In this document: one piece after another, positions 19,109 through 28,345 of the stretch
Layout of the letters: the number at the start of each line of letters is the position of its first letter
How positions within the stretch are numbered: position 1 is the stretch's first letter
From: Trichomonas tenax
Lineage: Eukaryota; Parabasalia; Trichomonadida; Trichomonadidae
Assembly (NCBI GenBank): GCA_023091735.1
Contig: JALKBU010000671.1
Span: 1-28,418 of the forward strand
DNA: 28,418 bases
Reading direction: 5' to 3'
Notes under the pieces: model-generated
Databases searched by the model: none
Told to the model about the DNA's origin: nothing
What the model saw: only the letters and a program-made list of their open reading frames with translations
Position numbers and translations under genes: made by a program

Positions 19109-19314
19109 TCATTTCGCAGGCCTCACTCCAATCATTGCCATATTATAATCAATATTATTTATAACAACAGCTCCTATATTACTTCCTGATTTTATTCCTT
19201 TAATCAATAAAAAATTAAATATGTTATTTATAACAAATTTTCTTTCATATATGAAATACACTTTAGCTCTTTAGTCGATTGTGTGTCTTTCGAAAGAAAA
19301 TACTGTTTGGAAGT
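19109..19314 (-). pseudogene. Decayed gene fragment with one frameshift
   Basis: Upstream frame (from 19314): TSKQYFLSKDTQSTKELK. Near 19255 the protein-like signal moves by one base to VYFIYERKFVINNIFNFLL, continuing through GIKSGSNIGAVVINNIDYN to a stop at 19109. Patterning is that of a globular protein C-terminus. The family is unknown. Confidence 0.4.
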
Positions 19315-20557
19315 TTATTGACAATAAAGAATTTGATGTAAATATCAAATTTTCTGCGCTATTTCAGCTGTGTATGTGTGCGTCTGCTTTTTGGCGATGT
19401 AATCATGAAGCTCCAAAACTACCTCCAAAATGATTTCCAATGTCAGTGGCACTAAAATTGAGATTAATTGAGAGGATGCTGGAAGTTCCAATTCAGTTTG
19501 GGAGTTATTTTGGAGGTATAGATTCGACTATTTTTAAGATAAACACAATACGCTAGGACAGCTAACCCAGATTTTTTAGAAATTAAAAGAATAGCTAGAA
19601 ATACTTGGTAGAATTTCAAATTATCATGTTGAGTTAGAGAATAATGAAAAAAACAGAGATGAAAATTTATAAACAATTCATTTTATATCATAATGCATTA
19701 ATTTTAATGCTATTTTTCCATTGAAAAAAGTTAAATCATGAAAAAATCAAAATTTACTCCAAAAAAAAGTTCTCTCCCTCAAATACCTTACCTTCCACAC
19801 TTCCAAAAGATTTATCTTGTCTTGGGAAAAAACTCGTATTTTGGCTCTTTTGGGATACATTAGAGTTATGCTGAAATAACACGTCTTTCCTAATTTTCAT
19901 GCATGCTCACTGAAAAAATTATCATTTCAGATCTAATTACGGTAAATTCATATATAAATTCCTATGTATACTTTCTCAGTTCAGCAAAACCAAATAATTC
20001 AGTAAATACGTTGATTTAATGAAATCACGGTAATCGATCAAAATGCTTTTAGGGCATATCATGAAAATACATACAAATCATATATTTCACTTCATTTTCC
20101 GTAAATATTTATTTTAGTCGAAGCAATATGATTTGATAAAACCGATTTCATAAGGTAAGTTTTATTACAGACTTTAACATACAATATATATTAGAAGAAT
20201 ACAAAACGATTGTGCACAGCAAAAATCATGAAATCTCTAATAATAAAGCAGAAAAATGAAGATTTGATATTAAGGTTATTATATTGGCACTTTTCTATTT
20301 AATTTTATATATACAATATGTTTGTAAATGTTGTGCAGATCATTTTAATCATAATTTTATTGGTAAATAATTTTCTCAATTTGATAAAAACCATAAGTCG
20401 TTATACAGCGATATATAGATACTACACATGATGTGGTAGCTGTTTATCATGTTTTTAAGAATTTTTCATACAAAAATAGAAATAAACTGTATTTTCGGGA
20501 TATATGCAGTATGCATTGTATAGTTTACTTAATTTTTTTCAATAAAAATCATCTCAA
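19315..20557. other. AT-rich spacer, no gene seen
   Basis: A 70-codon minus-strand frame at 19464-19676 lacks protein-like features. No repeats or RNA genes are recognised. The 95-codon frame at 20433-20720 overlaps the start of the glycine-rich gene in another frame and is not a gene. Confidence 0.45.
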
Positions 20558-21645
20558 ATGTTTTTGTTTTTTCTTTAGTTTTGGCAATATATTATGCACC
20601 AGGAAAATATCAAGTTACAATCAAAGGAGTGAAGGGATGACGTGGATCACGTTCAGAAATGAATTTAACAGGAAATGGAGCATTAATACAAGGAAATATA
20701 AAGGTAATCAATGGTATTAATATGGATAAAATAGAAGTCAAGATGCCAATATGCGATGGAAAGAGTCAATGCCTTGGAAGTGATGGCGAAGGTGGAGATG
20801 GTGGAATGTCAAAGACAATAGGCACAAGCATGTCACTATACAGAGATGGTGCTGGTGCAGGTGGAGATTTCAGTGCGATAAAGGTTGGAAACGCATTTTT
20901 AGCAGTGGCATCAGGCGGATCTAGTGCCAGTGGTTCAGTTGATGGAAGTCCTGGTGGTGGACTGGCCTATTGCTTCAAGAGAGAATCAAATGATAACGAT
21001 GCTGATCCAATTTATGCCAATGTCAGAGAATGTGGACAAAGTAATCCTATGAATACACATGGTCGAAGTGGAATTGTTGGGAATAATCCCATCTACCCGT
21101 GCTCTGGTGGAGGAGGATGCTATCCTGAGGGCTATGCAGGAAGATCTGATGTCAATGACATCGGTGAATATTATCAAGCGGTTGCGTATAGTGGTGTTTC
21201 TTTTATTAATTATGATTTACCAAATGTTAAATGGGACATGACACCAACCATAAAGGATGGTAAAACAAGTGATTGTGATGGCGATGGAAGCGTCACAATC
21301 ACTAATATCTTCAATTGTCCATCAAATTGCAATAGTTGTGAAAGTGCTCAAAAATGCGAAGTGTGCAAAGCGGGCTATTTTCTTTCAAACGGAAAATGCG
21401 TTGAAAACTGTCCCTCAATTACATACGCAACTGCAGGAAGATGTGAACTATGCAATTCAAATTGCTTGACATGTTTAGGTTCTTCAACAAATTGCACTTC
21501 ATGTCAAAAACAATTAATCCTTTGGAATAGAAAATGCATGCCTGTTCAAACTCCTTTTCATACACCAGATGTGACTCCACGTCCCACCCCAGCTCCAACG
21601 CCAAGACCTAGAACAGATGAATTCTCAGAAGAAAAATTGACTTGA
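20558..21645 (+). pseudogene. Glycine-rich, Cys-repeat secreted-type protein with broken 5' end
   Basis: The main open part starts at ATG 20659 and encodes 328 residues. Residues 40-160 are a Gly/Ser-rich domain (GEGGDGGMS, GAGAGGDFS, SGGGGCY) like the glycine-rich domain next to ALK/LTK kinases. Residues 206-293 carry furin/EGF-like cysteine repeats (CNSCESAQKCEVCKAGY, CLTCLGSSTNCTSC). Residues 297-318 are a Pro/Thr stalk. There is no membrane span at the end. Coding signal clearly extends upstream of the ATG in the same frame (LAIYYAPGKYQVTIKGVKG), but a TGA at 20638-20640 interrupts it (probably GGA to TGA), and the hydrophobic leader beginning at ATG 20558 (MFLFFL) is in another frame. 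So a signal peptide and about 30 residues have been lost to one frameshift and one stop. Without them, a protein starting at 20659 would not be exported. Confidence 0.7.
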
Positions 21646-21706
21646 AATATTACTCAAGTAGAAGATAAATAGCTTATTAACTAATACAAGCTTAACATAT
21701 GAATAG

Positions 21707-22242
21707 TTTAGATGTATATTAAAAGAATTTCCAAGTTGCTATCCTGATTTTAATCAATTGATTATTAACAATGCGAATAGTGCAAATTGTACACGCTCAC
21801 ATTTGCATATTTTAAGATGGAAGTTAATATAATATGTATAACATGACAAGTAAGCTTATTATTATCGGAAGTTACACAACATTTTCGTGTAATTGAACTA
21901 TATATGAATGTATTTTTAATAGATTGATTTAAATTTAGTAAAAGTGATTATTCGGAGTATATTGATAGGAATTATTTGACTCTTGATAAGAATATAAAAT
22001 TTTATTCGTTGAGCCTTTAATTGATCTTAAAATTAATAGAATTGCCATGAGCCTATGGACAAATAGAAATTATGCGGCATTATAAACAATAGGTTTCGTT
22101 GAGATAATTGATGAAAGTGATTGATTTTCTTGATTAAGAGCATTATTTTTCCTCACAAACCACTACTGAAGAAGCGATCATTAGTTCATCAATAGATAGT
22201 CAGGTAAATAGATGTATTAATAATTTGAATCAAATAAATTAG
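21707..22242 (+). pseudogene. Decayed unknown gene, several frames
   Basis: Consecutive plus-strand pieces look like one protein. 21707-21832 reads FPSCYPDFNQLIINNANSAN and ends at a stop. 21850-22020 reads SEVTQHFRVIELYMNVFLID, an internal TGA, then SKSDYSEYIDRNYLTLDKN. 22008-22118 reads EPLIDLKINRIAMSLWTNRN, a TAA, then GFVEIIDESD. 22138-22242 reads EHYFSSQTTTEEAIISSSID and ends INNLNQIN-stop. Three frame changes and several stops separate them. Order, spacing and composition indicate the C-terminal 170 or so residues of a lost gene. I do not recognise the family. It is downstream of the glycine-rich gene but shows no relation to it. Confidence 0.5.
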
Positions 22243-23300
22243 CTTATTTATGCGCGAATGCTTAATTTATGGTTGAAGATTTGCTAGTATGCAACTAGAT
22301 GCAATTGGAAATCATTATTTAATGTTTTTTAGTGTTTTATGAAATGAAAAAGGAAAATTATGTCTAAAAAGTGACTTAGGTTATTTCCTACCTTCGATAA
22401 AACTCAAAAATAATTGAAGCATAGAATCTACAGAACAAACCAAAGCTAATTCCAGCGAACAAACTTCTTTTATCCAAAAACCCATCAATGACGTTCTCTC
22501 AATTTGTATTCAGACAATATTGCTGAAATTGTATCAGAGATTATAATTATCAACAAATCATAAAATTGTAAATTTGAGAACTTGTCATGTTTCAAATTTG
22601 TAATGTATAATATGCAATAACTAATAAAATTGCATCTAAATTAGAAAATTAATTTTGAGAAACATCTGAACATATAAATTGAATTTTTGAGAGGATGTCA
22701 TAAACCATAATTTGCACATAAAATTATCGATCTAGACATTATATATGTACTCAAGACAATGTAAATTTCACAAAATTGTGAGTCTTACAACACTCAATTT
22801 TCATCGCCTTATAATCATTACTACTATGATATTTATAACACTTTTCTAGAATAATTTCAAACACACTAGTTCAAATAATTATCGAAGTTCAATATTGCAA
22901 AATTTATTCGCTCACACTATAATATATATGCCTATGTGATAGGTAACTTGTTTTATTAATCAATTTCTTAATAATCAAAATTCGTTAATATATAGTTTAT
23001 GTAGTATATAGCGATGTTATTTTTTGAATAATGACCGAAAAACTGAGAAAGAACGCAAAAATATGCATTTTTGTTAGAATCACTATATCTGTGACACACT
23101 GAAGCTTCAAAACATTTGTTCTCTAATTTAAAGCAACCCATCAATGATTGGCCTACATTTGAAAAGAAAAAAAGTTTTTTCTGTGTTTTCACAATTATTT
23201 TTGCTGTATATTTAGGTCTACCATATGACATAGATTATAAATCTCATGTTTTTATTGAAAAAAATCAATTGAATGTCTGTCGTTTTATGAAGGTGTGACT
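22243..23300. other. AT-rich spacer, mostly empty
   Basis: A 42-codon plus-strand stretch at 22418-22546 (SIESTEQTKANSSEQTSFIQ, then a mixed helical end) may be another coding scrap, but it is too short to call. AAAAAGTGAC occurs at 22366-22375. Frames at 22968-23231 (-) and 23116-23298 (+) overlap each other and have no recognisable features. Confidence 0.4.
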
Positions 23301-23308
23301 TCATTTTT
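23301..23308 (+). promoter_or_regulatory. Putative Inr (TCATTTTT) of the sugar kinase gene
   Basis: TCATTTTT has its presumed +1 A about 14 bases before ATG 23317. This is the same motif and similar spacing as at the amylase and NlpC/P60 genes. Confidence 0.55.
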
Positions 23309-23316
23309 CTTATTTA

Positions 23317-24240
23317 ATGCTCTCAGCATTCTCAAGATCATTCGCAAAGAAGTACGCCTGCGGTATAGAGCTCGGCGGACAGACAGCAGCATTCGCAATC
23401 ACTGAAAAACTCGGCACATTCCTCTACAAGCAGAAAGGAATTAAAACATGCGAACCAGCAACACCAGACCAGGCTGTCGAAAACATCATCAAGGCTATCG
23501 AGGAATCCAGCTACAAGGTCGATAGAATCGGTATTGCTTCCTTCGGCCCACTTGATATCTACAAAGGCTCAATCGGCAACACACCAAAGCCAAAGTGGGG
23601 CAACTACCCAATCGTCGCTTCCATCCAAAAGGCCTTTCCAGACGCTAAGGTCCTTTTGGAGACAGATGTTAACGCTCCAGCTTATTCTGAGTACTTGAGA
23701 TTAGTCCAAAAGGACAGCACAATCAAGTCCGTTGGCTACATCACCATCGGCACTGGTGTTGGTGTTGGCGTTTTCTGTGATGGAAAGCCACTTCACGGTC
23801 ACATGCACCCAGAAGGTGGTCACATCCGTCCATTCCACCACCCAGACGATGATTTCAAGGGTTCCTGCCCATTCCATGGCGACTGCATCGAAGGAATGAT
23901 CTCAGCTGCCGCTTTAGCAAAGAGATACGGCTGCCAGATGGGCGAACTCGCTAAGATCCCTAACGAAGACAAGATCTGGACATACTTCTGCGAGTACGCC
24001 GCACAGATCACTGCCAATGTCTCACTTTGCTATTCATTAGATGCATTCATCATCGGCGGTGGCATCGTTTCTGCTAAGGGCAGAGAGTTCCTCCTCGAGA
24101 ACATCACAAAGAGGACAAAGGAGCTCCTTAACGGCTACATTAAGACACCACTCATCGAGAAGTCACAGTATGGAGCTGATTCTGGCCTTGTTGGTGCAAC
24201 AGCTGTGGCTCTTTACCCAGAAGCTTTCGAGCAGCACTAA
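23317..24240 (+). CDS. ROK-family sugar kinase (fructokinase/glucokinase type), possibly hydrogenosomal
   Basis: A 307-residue ROK kinase, expected to phosphorylate a hexose (fructose or glucose) with ATP. Visible are the N-terminal phosphate loop GIELGGQT (16-23, with Glu and Gln where DxGGTK is usual), a catalytic Asp in TDVNAP (D117), GTGVGVG (145-151) and the ROK zinc region PEGGH (H169), C184, H187 and C190 followed by EGM. The CPFHGDC spacing is like bacterial ScrK/YdhR fructokinases more than the CxCGxxGC form of most ROK proteins. ROK kinases are of bacterial origin in trichomonads. The first 13 residues, MLSAFSRSFAKKY, precede the domain and match the trichomonad hydrogenosome presequence style (ML(S/T) start, Arg shortly before the cleavage point, Phe after). 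Import is inference; the protein could equally be cytosolic. The gene is GC-rich with strong codon bias, suggesting high expression. Confidence 0.9.
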   Translation: MLSAFSRSFAKKYACGIELGGQTAAFAITEKLGTFLYKQKGIKTCEPATPDQAVENIIKAIEESSYKVDRIGIASFGPLDIYKGSIGNTPKPKWGNYPIVASIQKAFPDAKVLLETDVNAPAYSEYLRLVQKDSTIKSVGYITIGTGVGVGVFCDGKPLHGHMHPEGGHIRPFHHPDDDFKGSCPFHGDCIEGMISAAALAKRYGCQMGELAKIPNEDKIWTYFCEYAAQITANVSLCYSLDAFIIGGGIVSAKGREFLLENITKRTKELLNGYIKTPLIEKSQYGADSGLVGATAVALYPEAFEQH

Positions 24241-24906
24241 GAAAATAACACTATGTAACTCTATCTTTTTTATATAAGTTTTTGAAATTGACGAGATAAA
24301 ACAATCTTCTTAAATTTACTTTTATTTCTTCTTTCTATAGATACCCAAAAGATTCTGCCTGTTTATTTTAAAATATTGATAAATATGTAAAATACTCAGT
24401 AAATTATCCATATTTAACAGTTTTACTTTGTTGGCTTTTATCAAAAATAGTTTGTACAGATGATAAACTGTCTGATTTTGCTCTAGCCATGATTATTTCA
24501 TAGCGATGATTCAATTTGATGATTCAAACATTGTATTTTCTAGTTTTTACTTGGATATTTATCTGCATAACATAATTAAGAAGAATTAAATCAAATTTAA
24601 ATGTTTTCACAATATAATTGACTAAAAATATAAATCAAACAATTGACATTATTGTTTTATGCATTATTTTATGCTTATTGTTTAGGAATTGACAAACCAA
24701 TATGGTTCATTGAACATTAAGTGTCATATTTCATAGAAAGATGCAAAGATATGTTTTTCAAATCAATCTTTTGAAGTTTCACATTTAGTCGCTTTTTGTA
24801 GCTCGACGTTGTTGCTTTCATTGATATTGTAAAGCACAAATTTTTGAAAGCAACTAAACACAAAACACAAATTTTGATTATGATAACTCTATATTTATTC
24901 TATCTT
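24241..24906. other. AT-rich spacer between convergent genes
   Basis: The sugar kinase and the ARM/HEAT-like gene end here from opposite sides. No gene, repeat or RNA is recognised. Confidence 0.5.
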
Positions 24907-27210
24907 TTATTCAACGATCTGCTTCACAGCAAAGTGTTGGATAATCTGTGGTTGGAGATCAGGATATGAATTACAAAGTTCATTGTAATTTTCTAAAGAT
25001 ATTTGGATTGGATTGCTTGATGTCATTTCGAGCAACTCGATAAATGATACAAGTAACTGCTTAAGCTTTCCTTCTTTGTCTTTAGGATGCTGGAAATAGT
25101 AAATAATATGATACAAAATAATCCCATCTATGCCTTCAAAAAGACCGACTTCAAATCGAACTTTTTGAATTTGAACATACAAAGCAATGTTATAATACTT
25201 GACCTGATATCTGTTATTGTAATTATAATTGAAATTATTAGTAATCAGTTCTGGCAATAGTGATATGATGAGCTCTGGAATCTTTTTGAAAAGAGCAACA
25301 AAGACTCTTGAAATTGTTTTGATTAGTGAATCGTTTTTCGATGAAGGTTCTATAAACAAAAATGGTTTTAACTTCTCCATGATATGTGCTAAAACCTCTC
25401 CATTATCAATGATTTTGATCAAAGTTAAAGCGAGACTAAGAATGCTTTCAAAAGCATTCGTTTCACCAGAAATCTCCAGTTTTTCAAGGAGAATATTACA
25501 ACAAATTTCAATCACTGATGCATTGCTATTAAAAATCCTGCAAATTCTTTCCAATATGAATATTGCATCATCGTCGTGAGTTTCCATTAACGCATTCGCA
25601 AAATTAATAATTTCTGGTGCAATTGCTGCGATTGCGCTTCCGCATTTATTTATCAATCCAACCATTACTCCGATGATAGAACTTAAATAAATTGAATCAG
25701 GAGATGCTTCGAAAGTTTCAACTGCAAAATGGAAAAAGTCTGAACAAAGTTCATTTTCTAAATTTTGTGTTCCATTGGAGAAGATTTTGGAAAAGGTTGC
25801 AACGATTTCAGAGACATTTTCTGGATTTTCTGATTTACCACGAATTCCATTGAACAAGAACTCGCAAATGTGTCGAAATATTTCTTGATTTAGCGCAGAT
25901 AAATGAACTAAAGCAGCAACTGATGCTTCGTGAAGATTTTCATCTTCATTTAAGAAAAGTGTTTCGACATACTCAATGAAATCTGGTGTTGGCTCAATTA
26001 CTTCTTCACCAATGCATAGAGAAACGGTAGTGATATACGCATTTGACATAACTGAGTTTTCTTGATATGGAATAAGATTGATAATTTCTTGAGGTGGAAT
26101 TTGCTCTATTGTTGCAGATTTATCGTATATTAATGACATCTGATATACTTCAATCGCGACTTTCAAGTAATCAAGATCCTGCAATGCCAAATACTCCTTG
26201 CAAATTTCTAGTAAAAGTAATATCAAGGATTTCCTAAATTCATTCATCCCTTCTTCTGTCGGAGAATAATATTTATCGACAATTCCATAAATAAGCTTTG
26301 CATCAACTTTATATATTTCACTATCTTCAGAAGATTTAGATTCTAACTTATTCCATAATGCAATGCAATTAAGAGAGTATCGAAAGAAAGCTTCTGTTTT
26401 TGGGAGATCGTCAATAAAATTAATAACTAGTTTGCTGTATACATAATATAGAGGATCAGAGTAAAATATTTCAAACAAATTTTGTACAAATGAAGCATCT
26501 GATCGAAAAATTTCATCATAATCGATAAACTCAAAAAATCGAACAATTATCATAGGAAACTGCTGCCCATATTTATAGAAAATCTCAAGGATTTCGTGAA
26601 GAAATTGCCGACAGATACTATGATAAACAAAATTGGAAGTCATTAATTTTAATATCCATTCTTGGAACTCAACGTCTTCTTTCGATTTTAGAAGATTGAT
26701 ATAATATGCAAATAGATCTTTCCTGCATGTAATCTTTGAATCGTAAATCATTTGGAAGATTGGGAAAATGATATCATTTGGTGTCGTTTCTTCGAAATCA
26801 GAAAATATCGTAATAACAAGAGAATTAATAATCGATGTTGGTAAAAATGTTAAATATTTTTGCATTGTTGATCTCGACACTAAACCAATTTCGTTGCTCA
26901 TTCGTAAGTAATGACATATGCAATTATAAATGTTAGTCATTTGCTGCTCAATGTGAGGTAAATCATTTTGAATAACAAGATATTGCCCTTTGTCTGGTAT
27001 ATTGGATGGAACAGGAAGCATTTTGATAGAGTTGATTCGGATCCGATCTGAGATTTGATCATTTTGGATCAAAAGAAGAAGGTTGTTTAAAAATAATTCA
27101 GAATTCGTTGATTTGAGTGAATTGAAGTACTCTATCATATCAATGGACGGACTTTGGCTTGTTGTAAATTCGGTAAAAGCATTCACAAACAAACCAAAGT
27201 CATCATCCAT
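24907..27210 (-). CDS. Large all-helical protein, probably ARM/HEAT-like
   Basis: An intact 767-residue open frame with no signal peptide, membrane span or Cys clusters. It is almost entirely amphipathic helices with regularly spaced Leu/Ile/Phe, for example LHEASVAALVHLSALNQEIF, LENELCSDFFHF and DDDAIFILERICRIF, the pattern of armadillo/HEAT solenoids such as importin-beta-like carriers. No helix pair gives a specific family signature that I can name, so nuclear transport is only one possibility among scaffold roles. The N-terminus (MDDDFGLFVNAFTEF) is acidic and the end (FAVKQIVE) is natural, followed by TAAAAG, a UAAA-type poly(A) context. Codon use is AT-rich. No clear TCATTT initiator is seen before the ATG. 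It diverges from the beta-helix copy 2 gene, whose open frame begins only 82 bases away. Confidence 0.85.
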   Translation of the reverse strand: MDDDFGLFVNAFTEFTTSQSPSIDMIEYFNSLKSTNSELFLNNLLLLIQNDQISDRIRINSIKMLPVPSNIPDKGQYLVIQNDLPHIEQQMTNIYNCICHYLRMSNEIGLVSRSTMQKYLTFLPTSIINSLVITIFSDFEETTPNDIIFPIFQMIYDSKITCRKDLFAYYINLLKSKEDVEFQEWILKLMTSNFVYHSICRQFLHEILEIFYKYGQQFPMIIVRFFEFIDYDEIFRSDASFVQNLFEIFYSDPLYYVYSKLVINFIDDLPKTEAFFRYSLNCIALWNKLESKSSEDSEIYKVDAKLIYGIVDKYYSPTEEGMNEFRKSLILLLLEICKEYLALQDLDYLKVAIEVYQMSLIYDKSATIEQIPPQEIINLIPYQENSVMSNAYITTVSLCIGEEVIEPTPDFIEYVETLFLNEDENLHEASVAALVHLSALNQEIFRHICEFLFNGIRGKSENPENVSEIVATFSKIFSNGTQNLENELCSDFFHFAVETFEASPDSIYLSSIIGVMVGLINKCGSAIAAIAPEIINFANALMETHDDDAIFILERICRIFNSNASVIEICCNILLEKLEISGETNAFESILSLALTLIKIIDNGEVLAHIMEKLKPFLFIEPSSKNDSLIKTISRVFVALFKKIPELIISLLPELITNNFNYNYNNRYQVKYYNIALYVQIQKVRFEVGLFEGIDGIILYHIIYYFQHPKDKEGKLKQLLVSFIELLEMTSSNPIQISLENYNELCNSYPDLQPQIIQHFAVKQIVE

Positions 27211-27292
27211 TTTTATGGCAAATAAAAAATTTACATGACATAAATCATTTTTATCAATGTTTTAATGATTTTTCTTGATATTTTACTGATTT

Positions 27293-28345
27293 TTGACAAT
27301 TGTTTCAACTATTTTTCATGAAGATTGTGCTCCTTCGGATGTATGGACCATTTATTATCCATCAAATTCCGATTTACAAACAATTTCTTGCCAAAACTTT
27401 ACGACAAACCCACAACTTGACAAGTCCAATATCTTCATTTTCAAGTGTATATTCTATGACATGAATAATGGAGTTATTGTATTGGAAACAGGTAATTATC
27501 GAATTCTTCATTCAGAGTGTTTTTTTAATAATGTCAGTCGAAATGGTAATGGAGGATGTGTATATCTTGCATGTTCAAGCTCCATTGTCCAACATCGATT
27601 TTGCGCTTTGCAAACAAAATCCTCTGTTTTGGGTCAATTTTGTCATTCTTATGTTTCCACAAACAGCGCAAACTATCTCAATCATATCATTGAAGGATGC
27701 ATTGCCCGCTGTGGAGATCAGAACCATGGAAGGATTATTGATCAAATATTAGGCCAAGTCTCCATTTCGTCAACAAACATCACAAACAATGATGCAACTT
27801 ATGATGCTGGATTCATCATTCGTGGATCAAGTTCCCAATGCTGTGTCAATTTTTCAACAATCGAAGGGAACAAAAATCATCAATATTATCAAACCGTGAG
27901 GTTTCATGGTAATTATGGAAACTATAACGCATTGATGAATTACTGCAATCTTTTGAGTAATTGGCAAAAACTAACACATTATGGATTGCTTACTATTTGT
28001 GCCGATGTTGTCATTGATCACTGTTTTCTTTTTGATGACAAAGGTAACGGCGTCATTTTTTATGTTGAAAATCCATCATTCATTGTTCGCAATAGTTTTT
28101 ATGATAAATTTACTACATATTATGCATCATTCCAAACTATCAACAACTCACAAATAAACTCTATTACAACATTTCCCCTTCATCACATATCTGAATATGA
28201 ATGTGGAGCAAATTTGGCTCTTGAAAGTATAATAATTCCGAAAAAAAGCAGCAAAATCAGCAGAAATCCATTGGAAAACGATTGGCTTCATTTTTGCTTT
28301 GTTGTATTCAATATTAGTTTTTGGATTCTTGAAATAAACTATTAA
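27293..28345 (+). CDS. Predicted beta-helix surface-type protein, copy 2 (start missing)
   Basis: About 350 codons, inverted relative to copy 1 at 10362-11384 and about 85-90 percent identical to it by eye over the first 300 residues. As in copy 1, the open frame starts at a TTG with an in-frame TGA two codons upstream (27287-27289). Here the nearest upstream ATG (27265) is in another frame and gives a hydrophobic leader (MIFLDILLIF) that ends at a stop. Shared beta-helix-like features include ECFFNN, GNGGCVYL, SSTNITNNDA and NFSTIEGNKN. The C-terminus is different: after NSITTFPL it carries CGANLALESIIIPKKSSK and ends in an aromatic hydrophobic stretch (FCFVVFNISFWILEI) that could be a membrane-associated end. 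Likely a 5'-broken member of a repeated family. Function unknown. Confidence 0.6.
   Translation: MTIVSTIFHEDCAPSDVWTIYYPSNSDLQTISCQNFTTNPQLDKSNIFIFKCIFYDMNNGVIVLETGNYRILHSECFFNNVSRNGNGGCVYLACSSSIVQHRFCALQTKSSVLGQFCHSYVSTNSANYLNHIIEGCIARCGDQNHGRIIDQILGQVSISSTNITNNDATYDAGFIIRGSSSQCCVNFSTIEGNKNHQYYQTVRFHGNYGNYNALMNYCNLLSNWQKLTHYGLLTICADVVIDHCFLFDDKGNGVIFYVENPSFIVRNSFYDKFTTYYASFQTINNSQINSITTFPLHHISEYECGANLALESIIIPKKSSKISRNPLENDWLHFCFVVFNISFWILEINY

Noticed and set aside
27965..27990. ACTAACACA-like trichomonad 3' intron motif in beta-helix copy 2
   Set aside because: It lies within conserved coding sequence (KLTHYG) in both copies and lacks the terminal AG of the consensus.
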